Of a stretch of 64,000 nt of DNA, positions 1-13,331 are shown one piece after another (the stretch's first letter is position 1; every line of letters begins with the position of its first letter). Below the pieces are notes generated by a model that ran no database searches, was not told where the DNA came from, and saw only the letters and a list, made by a program, of their open reading frames with translations. The DNA is taken from positions 5,074,520-5,138,519 of the forward strand of contig NC_092460.1 in assembly GCF_047495875.1 (NCBI RefSeq), given 5' to 3'. Source of the stretch: Pithys albifrons albifrons (Eukaryota > Chordata > Aves > Passeriformes > Thamnophilidae). The position numbers and the translations under genes are program-made.

Positions 1-3000
1 GGTGTTTTGAATCCATCAATCTTTGCAAAAACATTTTCCATGACAAGAAGTGAATATTCATGTTTTCTTATCTAAATATCCTTTTCACAAAGACATCTAC
101 ACGAAAATATAGATTCCCAACTGATGCAATGGCCCAGCATGGCTTTATACCTTCCTTTAACCACTTGTCCCACCACACACTCAGAGCAGCGGCCGACTCT
201 ATTGGAACAAAACAGCCCACATTTACAGTTTCCCTTTTTTCCTAGCTATTAGCTCTAGAAGTCTACTCCTGTTGGCAACTCTTACTGCTGGGCAATAATT
301 TACTAGCTACCAGCACCCCAGCATGCCTGTGATGGTGTAGTAGCACAATCATTAGTTTCTATTCTGCAGAGGCAGGATGTGACAGGGAGTCTACGATTTC
401 GGATGATTCTGGTGTCAACTAAGTGTGACACTCCATCAAATCCTGCATCCTTAATGTCATGGAGAGTTACATCCTTTCATGGGTGATAAAGCCTGGGCAT
501 TCTGACAACCCTGGTTTAAGTGTCCTCGCTGGCCTCGCTAAGCTCATGTCACTTCATTGTTTTATAACTTAAATTGTCTCATATTGAAAATGAGGATTCA
601 ATTTGAGATTTTACTGTTAACCTTTAAGGGCCTTGGAGCTCAAAGTCTACTCAAGAGGTAAGTGAAGTTTATGCTCCAATTCTTAATCTACCTTCAGTTA
701 CAGACTTCTGCACACGTACCCCATTGCTTCCTGATAGCTGTCTGAAAACTTTCCAGTTTTTAGTGACAGAATAGAATGAAAGTAGATCTTCAGCTGTTCC
801 CAGGGATGTTTTTAAAGATGGGTTCATTTTTCTTCTGTTTGTTTGAATCTTGCCACTTGTTTCACCTTAAAATTTTATGTTAGATCTGGAAAGAATTGTG
901 CTTGCCCAGCCCCCTCTTTGAGAAAAATGCTTGTAAAAAACAAAAATTCTATGAAGGCTCCAAAGGGCAAATGCTAACTTTTAAATTGAAAATGCTTTAA
1001 ATTTTAGTTTATAACAGGAATATTCTTTGTTCTTCAAGTGGTCATTTTTCTTTTTATTAAAACCCGTTATTATCACAGAAAGCATTGCTCTTTGTGAAAT
1101 AACATTTCAGTAGTCAAAACCCCAATTTTCCCTAAGGAAATATTTCAAGGGAAAACTTTTTACATGCCCTACTTAGCGCCAAGTCTTCCCATTTAAACAC
1201 CTCCACAAGTGGCCAAAGTTTCAAAAGAGATGCTCTTCCACTTAGGCACCCGAAGGAAGCGTTTGAATTCTGAGCAGCTTTTGAAACATCAGGCCACCTT
1301 GTTTGAGGTGTGTGAGAGAAAGACGTGCCCTTTTCAAGATGTAGCTCCAATGACGGGGTCCTTAAGAACTTTTGAAAAATTCCCCTTTAAGAAAAAGAGG
1401 ATTAGATCAAGGCATGAATATTCCAGGCATAAATACAGCTATAACTCTGAAATCCACCCCTATTGCACGTGTTTATACACTATTACATCTTGCTTTATCT
1501 TTGTGTTTTCAGTGCAAGTGTTTTACATACAGACTTTAATGGATTACAATTCAGCTACTTTGAGAACGGCATGAAAATTATTGCTGCTGAAAAAGATGCT
1601 GTTTTTGTTGCACAGAAACACACCTAATTTCTGTTTGTGCACTTGAGTTTTCTGACATCCAGCATGCCATTAGGTACAGAAAGAAGTCCATAGTGCTCCA
1701 AACTGGCAGAGAGCTTGCAAAAACTAAGCTTAAAGAGAGGTGGATTCAAGCCAATCCCGCCGTCAGCTCTTAGATCTACTCTCCTGTTCTTTCCCTGGAA
1801 CAAGTAACCTTTTGCCCTTCCATTTTGTAAGGCATAAAGTAACTTCTTAATTAGGATTATTTTTTTCCCCTGCTGGAAAATATATTAGCAAAGATTATTG
1901 TGAAAGCATAGAACTGCTTCCTCTTTATCTGGCACAATGCTGCTATAAAACAACCAAAAGGTTCATAGACCTCTCTACATCAAGATGTTGTACAGTATTT
2001 GCAATAACAGCTCAGAGAATACCATGAAATTGGGTCTTTCAATCATGCTAAAGAGCATTCCTCCTTCTTTCTTTGTATTGCCCCTTCCTGTTTTAACTTT
2101 TCTGTATTGACCCACAAAACTATTATTTTTCCTCAAGTAATCAGGTCTGGCCACTTCACAATAAACAAACCATTGCTGAGAATACTAGTTTGGATGCACT
2201 TCATGGGATGCTAAGAAAATGTCAAACTTGAGGAAGGTCTCCTTCCATTTCCACAAGTCTCTGCGGGCAAATCAACAAAACCTTATTGTCAATAACAGCA
2301 AGGACTGTTGACAGATCTAATAAAATCAACATAGATTTATTTTCTGTGGCCATTGCCAAGTAGAGATCAGCAAAAGATAGCTACCCCTATATTAAACACA
2401 CATCTAAAGCCAACACAGTAGGGATGAAGGATGCTTGTCAAAGACATAAACAGCCTTCTCCTGCTTGCATCATCCCAGAGATACTACAGAGATTAAAAAT
2501 TCCTGTCAATATACGGGCTAAAATCACCCACTGTGAACAAACTCATGAATTACAAAGAACTGGCCATAGCGTCAACAAACCAGAAGATTTTATCATCAGA
2601 GTGCTTTGGTGACTCCTCTGCTGTGAACTCTTGTCACACCAAACCCAATGAAGCCAATAGCATCAAACAAAAATGCAGCAAGGACACATGTGAAACCGGG
2701 AGGGAGATTTTCCCATACATCCCTGCTAGGAAGACAAAGAGGCTGTTTTTGTGCTGCAATCAGAAGAATGATCTGATAAAGCACTTTGCTAAGAGCCCTT
2801 CTGGAGAGATAAGCCCATCTGCTCTAGTAACAATACACAAGGAAAAACAAGGCAAACCCCAAACAAACAAGCAACGCGCACACAGTGTATGAGTGAGAAG
2901 TTTAGACTTTGGATATATTTAATCTGATTACCAGAACTGTTTCCCACATATATATATTTACATATACATGCATCTAATTATTTTCAGATGGTCAGTGCAG

Positions 3001-3654
3001 ATTAGATACCGGACACAAACTGATTTTCCTGCTGTTCCTAGGTGCTGCTTTTAAAAATGACACTATCCTGGCTACTTTCCAAACTCCATAGATCTTCCTG
3101 AACTATTAACCTACTTTAAGTGAAGATAAGTCTGGTGATGAAAAGGAAGAGTATGAACATGTCCTCTTTGATTCTGAGTAGATCAGTTGAGCCTGAATTC
3201 AGCTGACTCACACAGATTACAAAGGTGAGGGTGGAGATGATTTCCAGTATGGGCTGAGAGACAGTTTTGTTAGAAGTAGAGTTCTCTCCTTTGAGGGCTG
3301 TAAAGTGTCTGCTAGCAGATACATCTACCACTCATCAGCTAAACCATTAGTAAACATTGGCACCAATGACTAGTTATTCCAGAATGGTTTCCCTCTATGA
3401 CAGAGCTGGAATGTACTCAGGCATTTCTTGACATGAAATATGTCAAAAAAGTGATATTGCAGTTTGGCTGCTACAAAACTGGTGACCCTCACCTGGTTTG
3501 GAGAGAATTCACTGAAGCATCTCAACCAAAACTCAAAACAACCTATGTCTACTATCTGGCATTGTCTCAAGACCAAAGTTCTGGTGATTGTTTCTATCCA
3601 TGGCTCCTGGTGAGTGGCATTCCATCAGCTGACCTTGAAAGGCATACAGAATAA
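1..3654. other. Unique noncoding sequence, no gene seen
   Basis: This stretch is AT-rich single-copy DNA with frequent stops in every frame. The open frames at 1209-1574 and 2533-2892 are about 120 codons, have unremarkable amino-acid content and no domain I recognise, so I do not call them genes. A short alternating TA run sits near 2947-2960. I see no repeat family, RNA gene or promoter that I can name. Confidence 0.6.
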
Positions 3655-3757
3655 CTTTAAATTAAATTCAATAATTTAAAACTAATAAGAAAACAAATTT
3701 AATAAAATAATTTAATAATAATATAAAAATTCAATTTTAAATTTAAGAATTTCAACT
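3655..3757. repeat. Low-complexity A/T-rich tract
   Basis: About 100 bases made almost entirely of A and T, with repeated words such as 'aattta' and 'aataat'. There is no strict repeat unit, so this is low-complexity DNA and not a microsatellite. It lies roughly 200 bases upstream of the CR1 fragment at 3961. Confidence 0.7.
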
Positions 3758-3960
3758 TGGCAAAGACAGACACTTCTTAAGAAAGAACATAAGAAAGGCC
3801 ATGCAAAGTGGTAGAGAAGGTCTTCCTAGCCTGGTATCTTATTACAGGGCTGAGAGGAGAGGCTCTGGGGAAGTGTCCCCAAACACGTGAACCACGTGGT
3901 GCTTTCTGGGGTTGTTCCTGCTGTGCATTACAGCAAAACACAACTGCTTTTCTGTGGAAC

Positions 3961-4196
3961 TAGGTTTATATTAGATATTAGGAAGAAATTCTTTATTGTG
4001 AGGGTGGGCAGGCCCTGGCACAGGTTGCCCAGAGAAGCTGTGGCTGCCCCATCCCTGGAAGTGTCCAAGGCCAGGCTGGACAGGGCTTGGAGCAACCTGG
4101 GATAGTGAGATGTGTCCCTGCCCATGGCAGGGGGGTGGAATGAGATGATCTTTAAATTCCTTTTCAACCCAAAGCATTCTGTGATTCTCTGATTCT
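3961..4196 (+). mobile_element. CR1 LINE, 3'-end fragment
   Basis: This is a 5'-truncated copy of the avian CR1 non-LTR retrotransposon and contains only its 3' region. The order of landmarks fits CR1: 'gatattaggaagaaattctt', 'cacaggttgcccagagaagc', 'ccatccctggaagtgtccaa', 'ggccaggctgga', 'tccctgcccatggcaggggg', then 'gagatgatctttaaa' and a terminal 'cattctgtgattctctgatt' repeat. 5' truncation is the usual product of target-primed reverse transcription. It carries no reverse transcriptase, so it is dead. Upstream bases around 3849-3875 ('gagaggagaggctctgggga') resemble a more 5' CR1 segment, so the insertion may begin near 3845 with an internal deletion. Confidence 0.93.
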
Positions 4197-7100
4197 GGGA
4201 CTAAAAAAATAAACATTTTTTCTTTCACTTAGACAAGTTGGTGTGTGACATCATCCCTGAACAAAACACTGTCTTGAACTGCCTCTTTCACTTTGTCTAC
4301 TTTCTTTTGAAATTACTCTCAGTAACTTACATTACATGATTACACAAACCATTTGAAAATTGCCTGGTTTGTTAAATAGCATCATCTTCCTTCTAGATAA
4401 AACCCCATAATCCTTGCTGTTTCAATCTAAATTTTAATTTTGTCTCTGAATTTATTTTAATTTCCTCAGCGCTTCTGGATTACATTTATTACAGGAAGCA
4501 AAAATCTTGCTTTCAATCTGGTAGGAGTCCAGGAATACCTGGAACCTTAAGAAAAGGATTTTTTCCTCCACACCTTGTCTCCATTCCCTTCTCCAATCAC
4601 AGAGGACTGAGCACCCATGGAAGGACAGACAGTCCCCTGGATGGCTCCAGTAGATGATGAAAAGTTCTGAAATGCAGGCCTCCTGCTATGCCTGTCCCAT
4701 TTCCCCTTCCTGTGCAGGCAGCCAAAGTGGAGAGCAGTTCAAAAACAGTTTTCATTTAAGCAAAGCCAGAGTAAAAAAATTGGAGAGCAAAAATGACACT
4801 AAAGTACTCCACAAACCCCAATTCCCCACTTAAAAATGGTCACTCAAAGGCACTACAGGGGTAATAGCAGAAATGCCTGGCCATTATCCTGCCACACAGG
4901 CATTGCTGCTCTCTCCTGCTCTGTCTTTGTTGGGACTGATCCTATGAGTTCCTTTAGGAAAGCAGAGATGTGATAGCAGAGCACTTTTGCAAGGTGTCTG
5001 AGGGAGGGACTCCTTTCTGCAAGGCTTGTTAACTCTAGAGCTCTGTCCCAATGGTAAATAAGTCACTGAAATAAGGAATAATGCTAATACATCAGCCTTC
5101 TGCTCTGCAAGTTTTATGGTACCATTTGTGTGTGGCTGCTGCTTAACAACCTCAGATTTTTTGATGGTCACAGATGAACTGGAAATAGGAGATGTATTTT
5201 TCATGGTAACTATTGCATATCTGGAAAAAAGATTGCTGACACAAACAGCGACCTACAAGGATCACATCTATCTCTGCTGACTGAAAAAGGTCTTAAACAC
5301 AGTAAGAGTACACACGAGATGTGATTCTCCAGCGCTGTACACTATTATAGCCTCCAACAGAGCTGTGAAAGTCCTTTTCCCTCTCTCATGAAAGCACTCA
5401 GGTTGGTACTGCAGAAAGACTTTCAGTAACTGAAGGGAGAACCCTGGTTCCTTGTGGACAGGTGTCAGCTAATTAAACAGCATTTGGTGATGACAGATCT
5501 CGTTTGGGAATTTCCTGCAGCTTTGTGTTCCATGTCTGCACTGTACGTTGGGTTTGGATGGGAGAATGGTTTACTTAAGCCATGGCACCTGCAGAAAGCA
5601 GACAGGTACCCTGCTGATGTCCCAGCTCCAGTGATGTACCTGGAGTGTGGACAAAGAGGACTTGGGCTTCCAGGAATCTTCACCCCTCCACGAGTGTAAA
5701 TTGATCACTTAACATTAAAAAAAGAAATAGTCAATTTTGCATCTGACCTGCTCACCTCCATATGACGACATGACATCTTAAAATCATAGTAAGTATTAGA
5801 AAAATTATGTTTTAAATATGGTCTTTTGTATCTTTTATCACATTCTCTCCTGCTGTGGTTATTACCTAATAATTTTTGACACTAGTGATTAAATATAAAA
5901 GTTTTACATTTTATGATTCTATTTCGAATACACAATTGCCAGCATATATATCAAGGCCAAAATTAGGCTCTTCTTAAAGAGTCTGTAATTATATTTATGC
6001 ATTAAAGTGTCAACTGTTTAAAATGAATGATTTCAAACAATATTTTTATGTAATTGTTTCAAAAAATCAAACTTTTAATCAGACTTTATTGTCAATCTCA
6101 ACTAATGGCTTGTGTTTCAATATTTTAGACAACTCGATGTTCTCTAATTTGAGAAATCTTTACTAGCAATTTAAACAGTTACTTAAAACAACCACCACAA
6201 TTAAAATGGTGAGCACGCTCAGTAAACAAAATCTCCTCAGCGGCAGAACTCAGACTAAAACATCAGCAAAATCCATCACTGAGAAAGCACTTCATGGCTC
6301 ACAGTTCTATGCAACACTCAGAATATGAGAGAAAGGAAAAATGAGACCTTTCTTGAGGAGGTCACGAGCAGGAAACTCAAAATTTTATTTCAGCAATGAT
6401 TTATTTTTCTGGCCTCTGTTTCATAGATCTTTTTATACACTTGCTTAGAGGCCAGATCTCCCTTCCAGTCAATAATATATAAACAAAATAATCTTCAAGT
6501 TCTGTTCTTCCCTAAAATGGTGTTGCTTTGCACTCAGTGTATGTCATAGAGCCAAACTGGATCCCTGAGTCAGTGATGTTGCTGTTTACTCAAATGCCAC
6601 TGGGTATACGAATCACATTTGAAGTAACGGATATTTTTAATATCCTTGATGATGAGCTCACATTGCACAATAATTTCAGGCCAACAGCAAATCCCAAAGA
6701 ATTTAGGATGTGGCAGCCAGCAAAGATGCCTGGCTGGAACACCTCGAGAAGAATGATTTAAAAGAGTGGGAGTTAATTTATAAGTTTTTAAACAGTGTGC
6801 CAAGGGAAAAATAAGTCTTCTGTACATCTGCCTACATTTTTTTGAGATCAGATTTCAGTGACTAAATGATAAAAAAAAAGAAACAAAACAGGAGGAAGAA
6901 AAAAAAAAGAAAAAGCCCAACAAAAACCAGATGAGTGGATTTGCATGGGAGGCAATTTATTCCTTAGTTTGCCTGCAGGAAAAAAAAAAAAAGGGATATT
7001 GCAATTTGATAAATACATGTTTTCGAATAACACATCTTTCTCAATCACAGATATGGACTTCTGGATCTTAACTGCAGCTTTTAATTCTGCTTTGACAAAT

Positions 7101-7576
7101 TTATGTAAATAAATAGACCTGGAATGGACAATCCTTGGAAGTCTAAATCTCTTTCATGTAATCTTTGCCTGAGCTTCCCCACTGGAGGCTCTCTGTTAAC
7201 TGGCTGTGAATTATTGCTCATGAGCAGTACTCCAGGTGACTACAGCTGCTGCTTAAAGGAAGCACCTGTTTTTGTGTGATTCAAAATGCAAAGGTGGCTG
7301 TGGCACTTTTTGTAATTTTTTTTCAGTTATCAGGTATTATTTCTGCAATTTCTCCACTTCTTTCAGAGACCCTTACTCATGGAAATACCTTCGTATGGGA
7401 TCACACCTGTGATGGGAATCCAATACCTTGAATTCCTCTACTAGCTTTACACTAGCAATGCTCAGAAAAAGTAAACAATGACTGAGTTACTCTGACACCT
7501 TTCTTTGGGTTTCACTTGATTTCCACCCAAAATTACAAATCAGTCTATATTTGTTCATACTTTCCCTGACATCACT
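4197..7576. other. Unique noncoding sequence, no gene seen
   Basis: No gene or recognisable repeat family is visible. The part from about 5710 to 6200 is strongly AT-rich. Around 6870-6995 there are several poly-A runs of 8 to 13 bases broken by G or C. A segment near 6540-6640 has the flavour of an ancient amniote repeat, but the match is too weak to annotate. The open frame at 4884-5204 on the minus strand has no recognisable domain. Confidence 0.55.
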
Positions 7577-7728
7577 TGCCCCATCCCTGGAAGTGTTCAA
7601 GGCCAGGCTGGATGGGGATTTGAGCAACCTGGTCTAGTGGGAATTGTCCCTGCCCATGGCAGGGGGAGATTGGAACTGGATGTACTTCAATGTCCTTTCC
7701 AATCCAAACCATTCTGTGATTCTCTGAT
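7577..7728 (+). mobile_element. CR1 LINE, 3'-end fragment
   Basis: This is a short CR1 copy that begins inside the 3' region at 'ccccatccctggaagtg'. It continues through 'ggccaggctggatgggg', 'gagcaacctggtctagtggg' and 'tccctgcccatggcaggggg', and ends in 'ccattctgtgattctctgat'. The body resembles the copy at 3961 closely enough to suggest related subfamilies. It lies in the same orientation as every other confident CR1 in the window and has no coding capacity. Confidence 0.93.
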
Positions 7729-8835
7729 GACACTCAGCCCACACTTATCAAAAGGTTTATGAACCCTACTGAACCTGGCTTAGTCTCTGAGTTTGTAACA
7801 AAAGCTCAAACAAAGCAACTTTCACCCTACTGCAGGTTTTTTTAAGAAAACTTTAGCATTGCTTTAGGAATGACATTCTACTTGCTTAGAGGTTAGCAAA
7901 AAGTTATTAAAATAATAAGATTGGGACTCACAGTGCAAATTAATCTGCCCAGGACTGGAAGATTGTTGCATGAAATCAAAGACTTGTAAATAAAGTATTT
8001 CAGGTGCTTTAAACTTGATGGTGAGAATTATACTTCAGGCTGGATTACAAGACTTCACCCAAAAGTTCCAGTGGCCCCCAGACAGATATCCAAGGAAAGA
8101 AAATTACAAAGGGATTTTCAAATTACAGATCTGGCATGCAGCAAAGTTTGATCATTTTGATGAATTTGGCTCAGACAGCAAAACATAGCCACAGGTCAAA
8201 CAAGAGCACACCTTCATGTTGCACTTCTCAATGCTGTTTGGTACAAAAGGGCACCGGTGACTGGAAGGGATAACCACGTTTTCTGAGTGCTAGTGAGTTC
8301 CTCAACCTTCTACAGTTAAACTCAGTAGCACCAAAATAAAAAGTGGCATGAGGTTGAAAGCAACAGTAAAGAAAGTATCACCAGGTATTATTACATACTG
8401 CAGGATCAACTAATTCAAGCAGTAATCTTTTCAGTACCTTTTGATTCACTGGACAGTTGCTGCTAAAACTGAACTGCATCTCCTGTTCACCAATAAAATA
8501 CACCAGGAAAGTGCATTCTTGAATAACAATCTGGAGCGTGAATGGTTCCCCTGCCTTTTACATCACCAGGCTGGATTCATATATGATGAAAAGGGTGTTC
8601 TTTTTTCTCCTCACAGTCATGGTAAAGCATTTGGTACACACTGTGAGTGTCCTTTCTTACCGACAGCACAGACAGTTGGCTTTACTTGGAGATTTCCTGA
8701 CTTTTAAGGCTATATTCTTCCAGCCAATCTTGCTGTAGTTTGAACTGCATTGTATGAGTTTCCCTTTCCTTTTTGGAATAGTATAATTTGCTTCATAAAT
8801 TACATATGGTGGAAGCCTGTTGAATGAATAACCTT
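7729..8835. other. Unique noncoding sequence, no gene seen
   Basis: Ordinary AT-rich sequence between a CR1 fragment and a local duplication. The overlapping open frames at 8441-8738 are short and have no domain I recognise. No RNA gene or repeat family is visible. Confidence 0.55.
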
Positions 8836-8982
8836 GTTGCACAGAAAATTAATTCTTTTGACAGGTTTATTCCTTTAACAGATATTTGGTGGAGGATTTT
8901 ACTGCATTATTGTATATATTGTGGCTTGCTGCACAGAAAATGTTTCACAGTATTTCAGCAGATTTATTCCTTTAACAGAAAT
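8836..8982. repeat. Imperfect local direct repeat, two copies of about 50 bases
   Basis: The first copy covers about 8836-8884 and the second about 8928-8982. Both contain 'gcacagaaaa' followed some 17 to 22 bases later by 'tttattcctttaacaga'. The spacers inside the copies differ, so the copies have diverged by substitutions and small indels. The distance between them is about 45 bases. This looks like an old segmental micro-duplication and does not match a transposon end that I know. Confidence 0.7.
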
Positions 8983-11900
8983 AACTATTCCTGTCCGTTT
9001 ACCATTTGTTACCTATGAAATAAATTTCTTAGCTACAGATTCTTAAAAGAAGCTCACTTGTTTTGCACTTGTGTTTCATTTCAGTGCAGACAGAATTCAT
9101 TTTTTCTTCAATCAGGATTCATTTAAATGCATGGTAATATATACAGTTGTAATGAACCATATTTTGTTTGATTATGTTAATCTCTAACAGTGTTAATTTC
9201 CTTATATATATGTTTATGTGATTTTTTTTAAATTAACTTTTTACCATGCCTTACTAGAATATCTTGGATTATTTAAGACTCTGTGCACTATCTTGGCATG
9301 AGAATTACATAGCACAGATAGCACAACAGCAAAGGAAGTCAGATTGAGTGCCACATGACCTGATTTGAGCAAGGCTAATTATGTAATTAAGATATTGAAA
9401 CAGGAGCCAGAATCTCTGAGTACTGCTCCTAGTTTTGCCAAGAACCTCCAGTGGGACATTTAGCTTCTTGTTCACTGCTTTTCCCTGCTGGGAAAGGTGG
9501 TTCTGATATTCAACATGCAGAATATCCAGAAGAAAGCAGCTCTGGGTACACTGCCTGGAGCACACGGGGCCTCAGATGTGCAAAGTGTTTGTAAAATAAT
9601 TCCAGTAGTTTGCACTGATTTTTTATTTAATGAAGAACTTTTACTCAGGGCAGGTGCTTGGATAATGCTGTAAATGAAATAGAGTGCTTATCACTAACCC
9701 ATTAAATTTTGGGAAGAATGACTTGGTTTGGGTTTTTTTCTCTCCCCCCCCACCCTGGCCTTTGTTATTTGAATACTTAATCTAGGGAATTAAAGTTCTG
9801 TTGCTTTGAGATTTACAATTTGGTATATAATCAGCTTCATGAAACTGGTACTCTGAGCTTGTCAGTGATATCTACCCTACATAATACTGGAACCCAAGAA
9901 ATAAGAGACAAAGAAAATAGAAGTGACAGGAGTTTACGACCGACTTCTCACAAGATATCAAGACAAGGCACATTTGTGTTATATCCATACAAACGTCTGC
10001 ACAGCCAATAAACCACTCTAAATAAATGTTTGTAGACTACTGACAAAAGAAAAAAAAAAGACAAGAAAAAAGGCCCAGCCACTCATTTTTTTTTAATAGC
10101 ATGAATTTTTTTTCCAGTATTCACTATCAGTGCATGTATACTTGACATATCAGAACTTTCTTTTCCAAGACTGTAGGCCTTCCTTACACTAACCAACTCC
10201 AGTATAGTTTCTACAGACTGGGAAATCAGAACACCAATTTTCCAAACCCAAAAACAGTCTTTCCAGCTGTCCAAGACTAGTCAGAAAACTCTCTCCTCAA
10301 AGTTAGAACAAAACATATAAAAATATAATATAGATACATAATTTTGTAGGGAAGGCTACAAATCAATATTCATATAGTTATTACAGAACAGGAGACAGTG
10401 ACATACATATGACATCCAAATCCATCAGAAAAATAAGATCTATGTACAAATTGTGTTTACTTCCTTCAATTTTAGTGTGACTTAAGGGTTTAATTTGGCT
10501 CCACTATCCTATTACTCTAAAATTCTTTAAAATACTTATATTTGGACTACTGTCATGGCCCTGATGTGAGAAAAATTACAAAATGTCACATGGTGAATGT
10601 AAAGTCAGAGACACAACAAGATGACATGAGTGCAACATGACCATAGTATGAAGAGGTAGAGGGCACAGCATGTACACCCAACATCTCATAACTCAGAACC
10701 TGAAGCTGTGTGGATTTCTATGCTGGAGCATTTCAGAAGTCCTGCTTAGTCCATTTTCTGCTCTGACCATCAGCTGCACAGCTTGAGCCTGAAGCACAAG
10801 TCTCCTAAGACAACTGTGTCAACGCTTAACCCAAGCGAGTGAAGAAACAGAAGCTTTCATAGGTCACATAAATACTTTGGAGGTGGGTGGGTGAGAATGT
10901 GCAAGCCACAGTGAGAGCTTTGAATGACTTCCCTTCCATTCTGCTGAATTTAGCAGACTCATCTGTACCAAAAACATGACCTCTCAATTTAGATTGCATA
11001 GCTCTCGAATAGTACTCATCACAATCCAGAAACAGCCTTCACACTCCTGATCCAATCTCATTTGGGGTAAGGATTTGAGAAATGTAATTGCCCACAGATA
11101 CAGCAAAAAAGAATATTCCTCTAATTAATAACTTCTTGCTACAGCAAGACAACTTGGTAAATTCTACAAAAAAGGTAACTCTGATAAGGCAGAACTGTCA
11201 GAAAAGAAAAGCTACACCAACACAAACATCCCAGAAGTTACTCAATGTTGTGTTTCATTGAAAGAAAAAAATGTAGAGAACCTGACTCACTGTTCCATAA
11301 ATACAGAAAGCTAGACTTGTATGCCAGGGAAATCATCAGAAATCTAGTCTAGCATAGGAGTGAATTATTCCCAGACATACAGACTGATGGCACCAATTCA
11401 AGTAAATTTCTAGGGGACAGGAGGAAATAATATAGACAAATACAGACTGGCTGGACTGTAGGGAATTATTTCAATTACATTTCTTTCACAATACGAACAC
11501 ATATACGAAACAGTTGTGTTTTAGTCCTGTGGCCCTCTACATCTTTTCTCCTTAACGAGTCTATTCTTACTGAATTTTCCTGAGATTAATGAGCAACTCT
11601 GCAAGTGGCCACCACACACTCCTCATCTTGTAATTTCTGGGGAATACCATGTCTCAATTGCTGTTGTTTAATTGTAGGCTAGTAAAAAAGTATTCCAAAG
11701 TTCTCCGAGAGGGAGGCCAATAGGTATATGGAAAACACATGAATATGCAATTTTAACAGCTGAAACTATATATATCTGGCAGACCTTACCTAATGGTTCA
11801 ACTGAATCCCCTTGGCAAACATATGCCAATGTTATTTTTACTGTTCCACTGGTTTGCTACATATATAAAAGAATATTTTATCCAAGTTTCAAGGCAACTG

Positions 11901-13157
11901 CTCCATTCATGATAGGCCCCAAAGAGAACTTTGAAAAGGACAAAAATAAATTATTTTGTATGAAGTAGCCAAGGGTCCACTCAGAGACAACTGCTTGTAT
12001 TTGTCACCTTGAAAATCAAACAAATTGCCAATCAACAAGTTACCCTTGAGTGGAATTTGAAACCGTAAATTATATTTCTCTAACAGACACACCGGATTTC
12101 ATGGTAAGATGATTTCTTCTTTTTTTCCTTCACAGAGACCAATCTAAAGCACATAATGTCAGGAAAATACAGAATTATACTTTCAAAGAGTTGGAAAATG
12201 CAATTTTGCAATTACAGCAGCACTTTGGCCCTCATGTGCCTGTGTGTGCACACCCATGAGAGTACAACCTCATCTTTTCTATTGGACTTTACTTCATCTG
12301 TATTTGCATCCAGCTGTCTTCCTGCATGATAACCAAAACACCAGAAATTTACTGAGGATGACACACATGACCGCTGAGGAGATTTTAGTCATTGCATCAA
12401 ATTAGAAAATTCTCAATCCTAACTAAGATGCAGTTTGGAAACGAGCTGCCAGCAACACCCTCTGAAGCAGATGGTTCCCACCACTTGGAATGCTCCTTTC
12501 CATGCACTCCAGTGATTTCTGTAACAGTGCTACAGACCAGGGAGGGAAAATGAGTGGAAAGTCAGACATGGTGCTGAGCTCCACTTAGCAGCCTCTTACC
12601 AGTGGTTTGGTCAGTGCCCCTCTGCCCACTTGAGAAAAATCACTGGCAGATCATTGCTAATGACACATCCCTATCCTAGAGGGTGCCGTTTTACAAGCGT
12701 CCATAGGGCATCTTCCAGCAAGTATGACTGAGACCTGGGAAAAAGAGGATATTGAGGAAGGATGTCATAAAGCACAGGCCACCTGCAGATTTCAGAATAG
12801 TTGGAGTGCTAAATGGAATAGAGTATATGGTACAAATTGTCCAACAAAATAAATTACTTATAGAGTGTCTCAAAACATGCTAGAAAGCTGGGAATCATGA
12901 ACAGTATCACACTGTGAATAAGGTGCATAGTTTAAATAGCTTGGATAATCAATGAAGGGCATAGTTTGCCAAGAGTTGCAGAAGGTTATCAGTCACATGA
13001 CACATTTAAAATTAAGATCTCATGTCTTTCCAAAATGTGCTTTCTTTAGGCCATGAGTTACTGAGAGCAGTGAAGGAATACCTAAATGAAATGCTAGGGA
13101 TTTTGCTCCACAGGATGTCAAATTAGATTATCCACCCTTTAAAGCTATAAATACATG
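8983..13157. other. Unique noncoding sequence, no gene seen
   Basis: AT-rich sequence without a recognisable gene or repeat family. Minor low-complexity items are a C-rich run near 9745-9753, poly-A-rich DNA near 10045-10070 and an A/T-rich patch near 10310-10345. Open frames here are all below 90 codons and none looks like a known protein. Confidence 0.55.
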
Positions 13158-13331
13158 AATTATTACACTTGTTTTACAAATGAGAAAACTGAGGCATAGA
13201 CAATATCAAAGGGCTTTATAAATGTGAATGACTCAATAACTTTCTGCTATTGTTTATTATCCATATTCCTGTTTTCAAATGACAGAATGGAGGCACATAG
13301 AAATGAAATGACTATCTAAAGTCACACCAGT
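13158..13331 (-). mobile_element. Ancient MIR/L2-like relic, antisense, with a duplicated core
   Basis: Two successive segments look like the antisense 3' core shared by MIR SINEs and L2-type LINEs. The first, about 13158-13210, has 'gttttacaaatgagaaaact' then 'gaggca'. The second, about 13209-13331, has 'gggctttataaatgtgaatg', 'tttattatcc', 'gttttcaaatgacagaat', 'ggaggcacatag' and 'gtcacac'. These follow the family order (AT-rich stem, 'attatcc..ttttacagatgagga', 'aactgaggca', 'gtcacac'). The many mismatches are expected for an insertion that predates birds. Two tail-like cores in a row could mean a nested or tandem insertion. Exact family (MIR, L2 or CR1/L3) is unresolved. Confidence 0.6.

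Noticed and set aside
3887..4228. Overlapping open frames on both strands
   Set aside because: They lie in the CR1 3' region, which is noncoding in this family.
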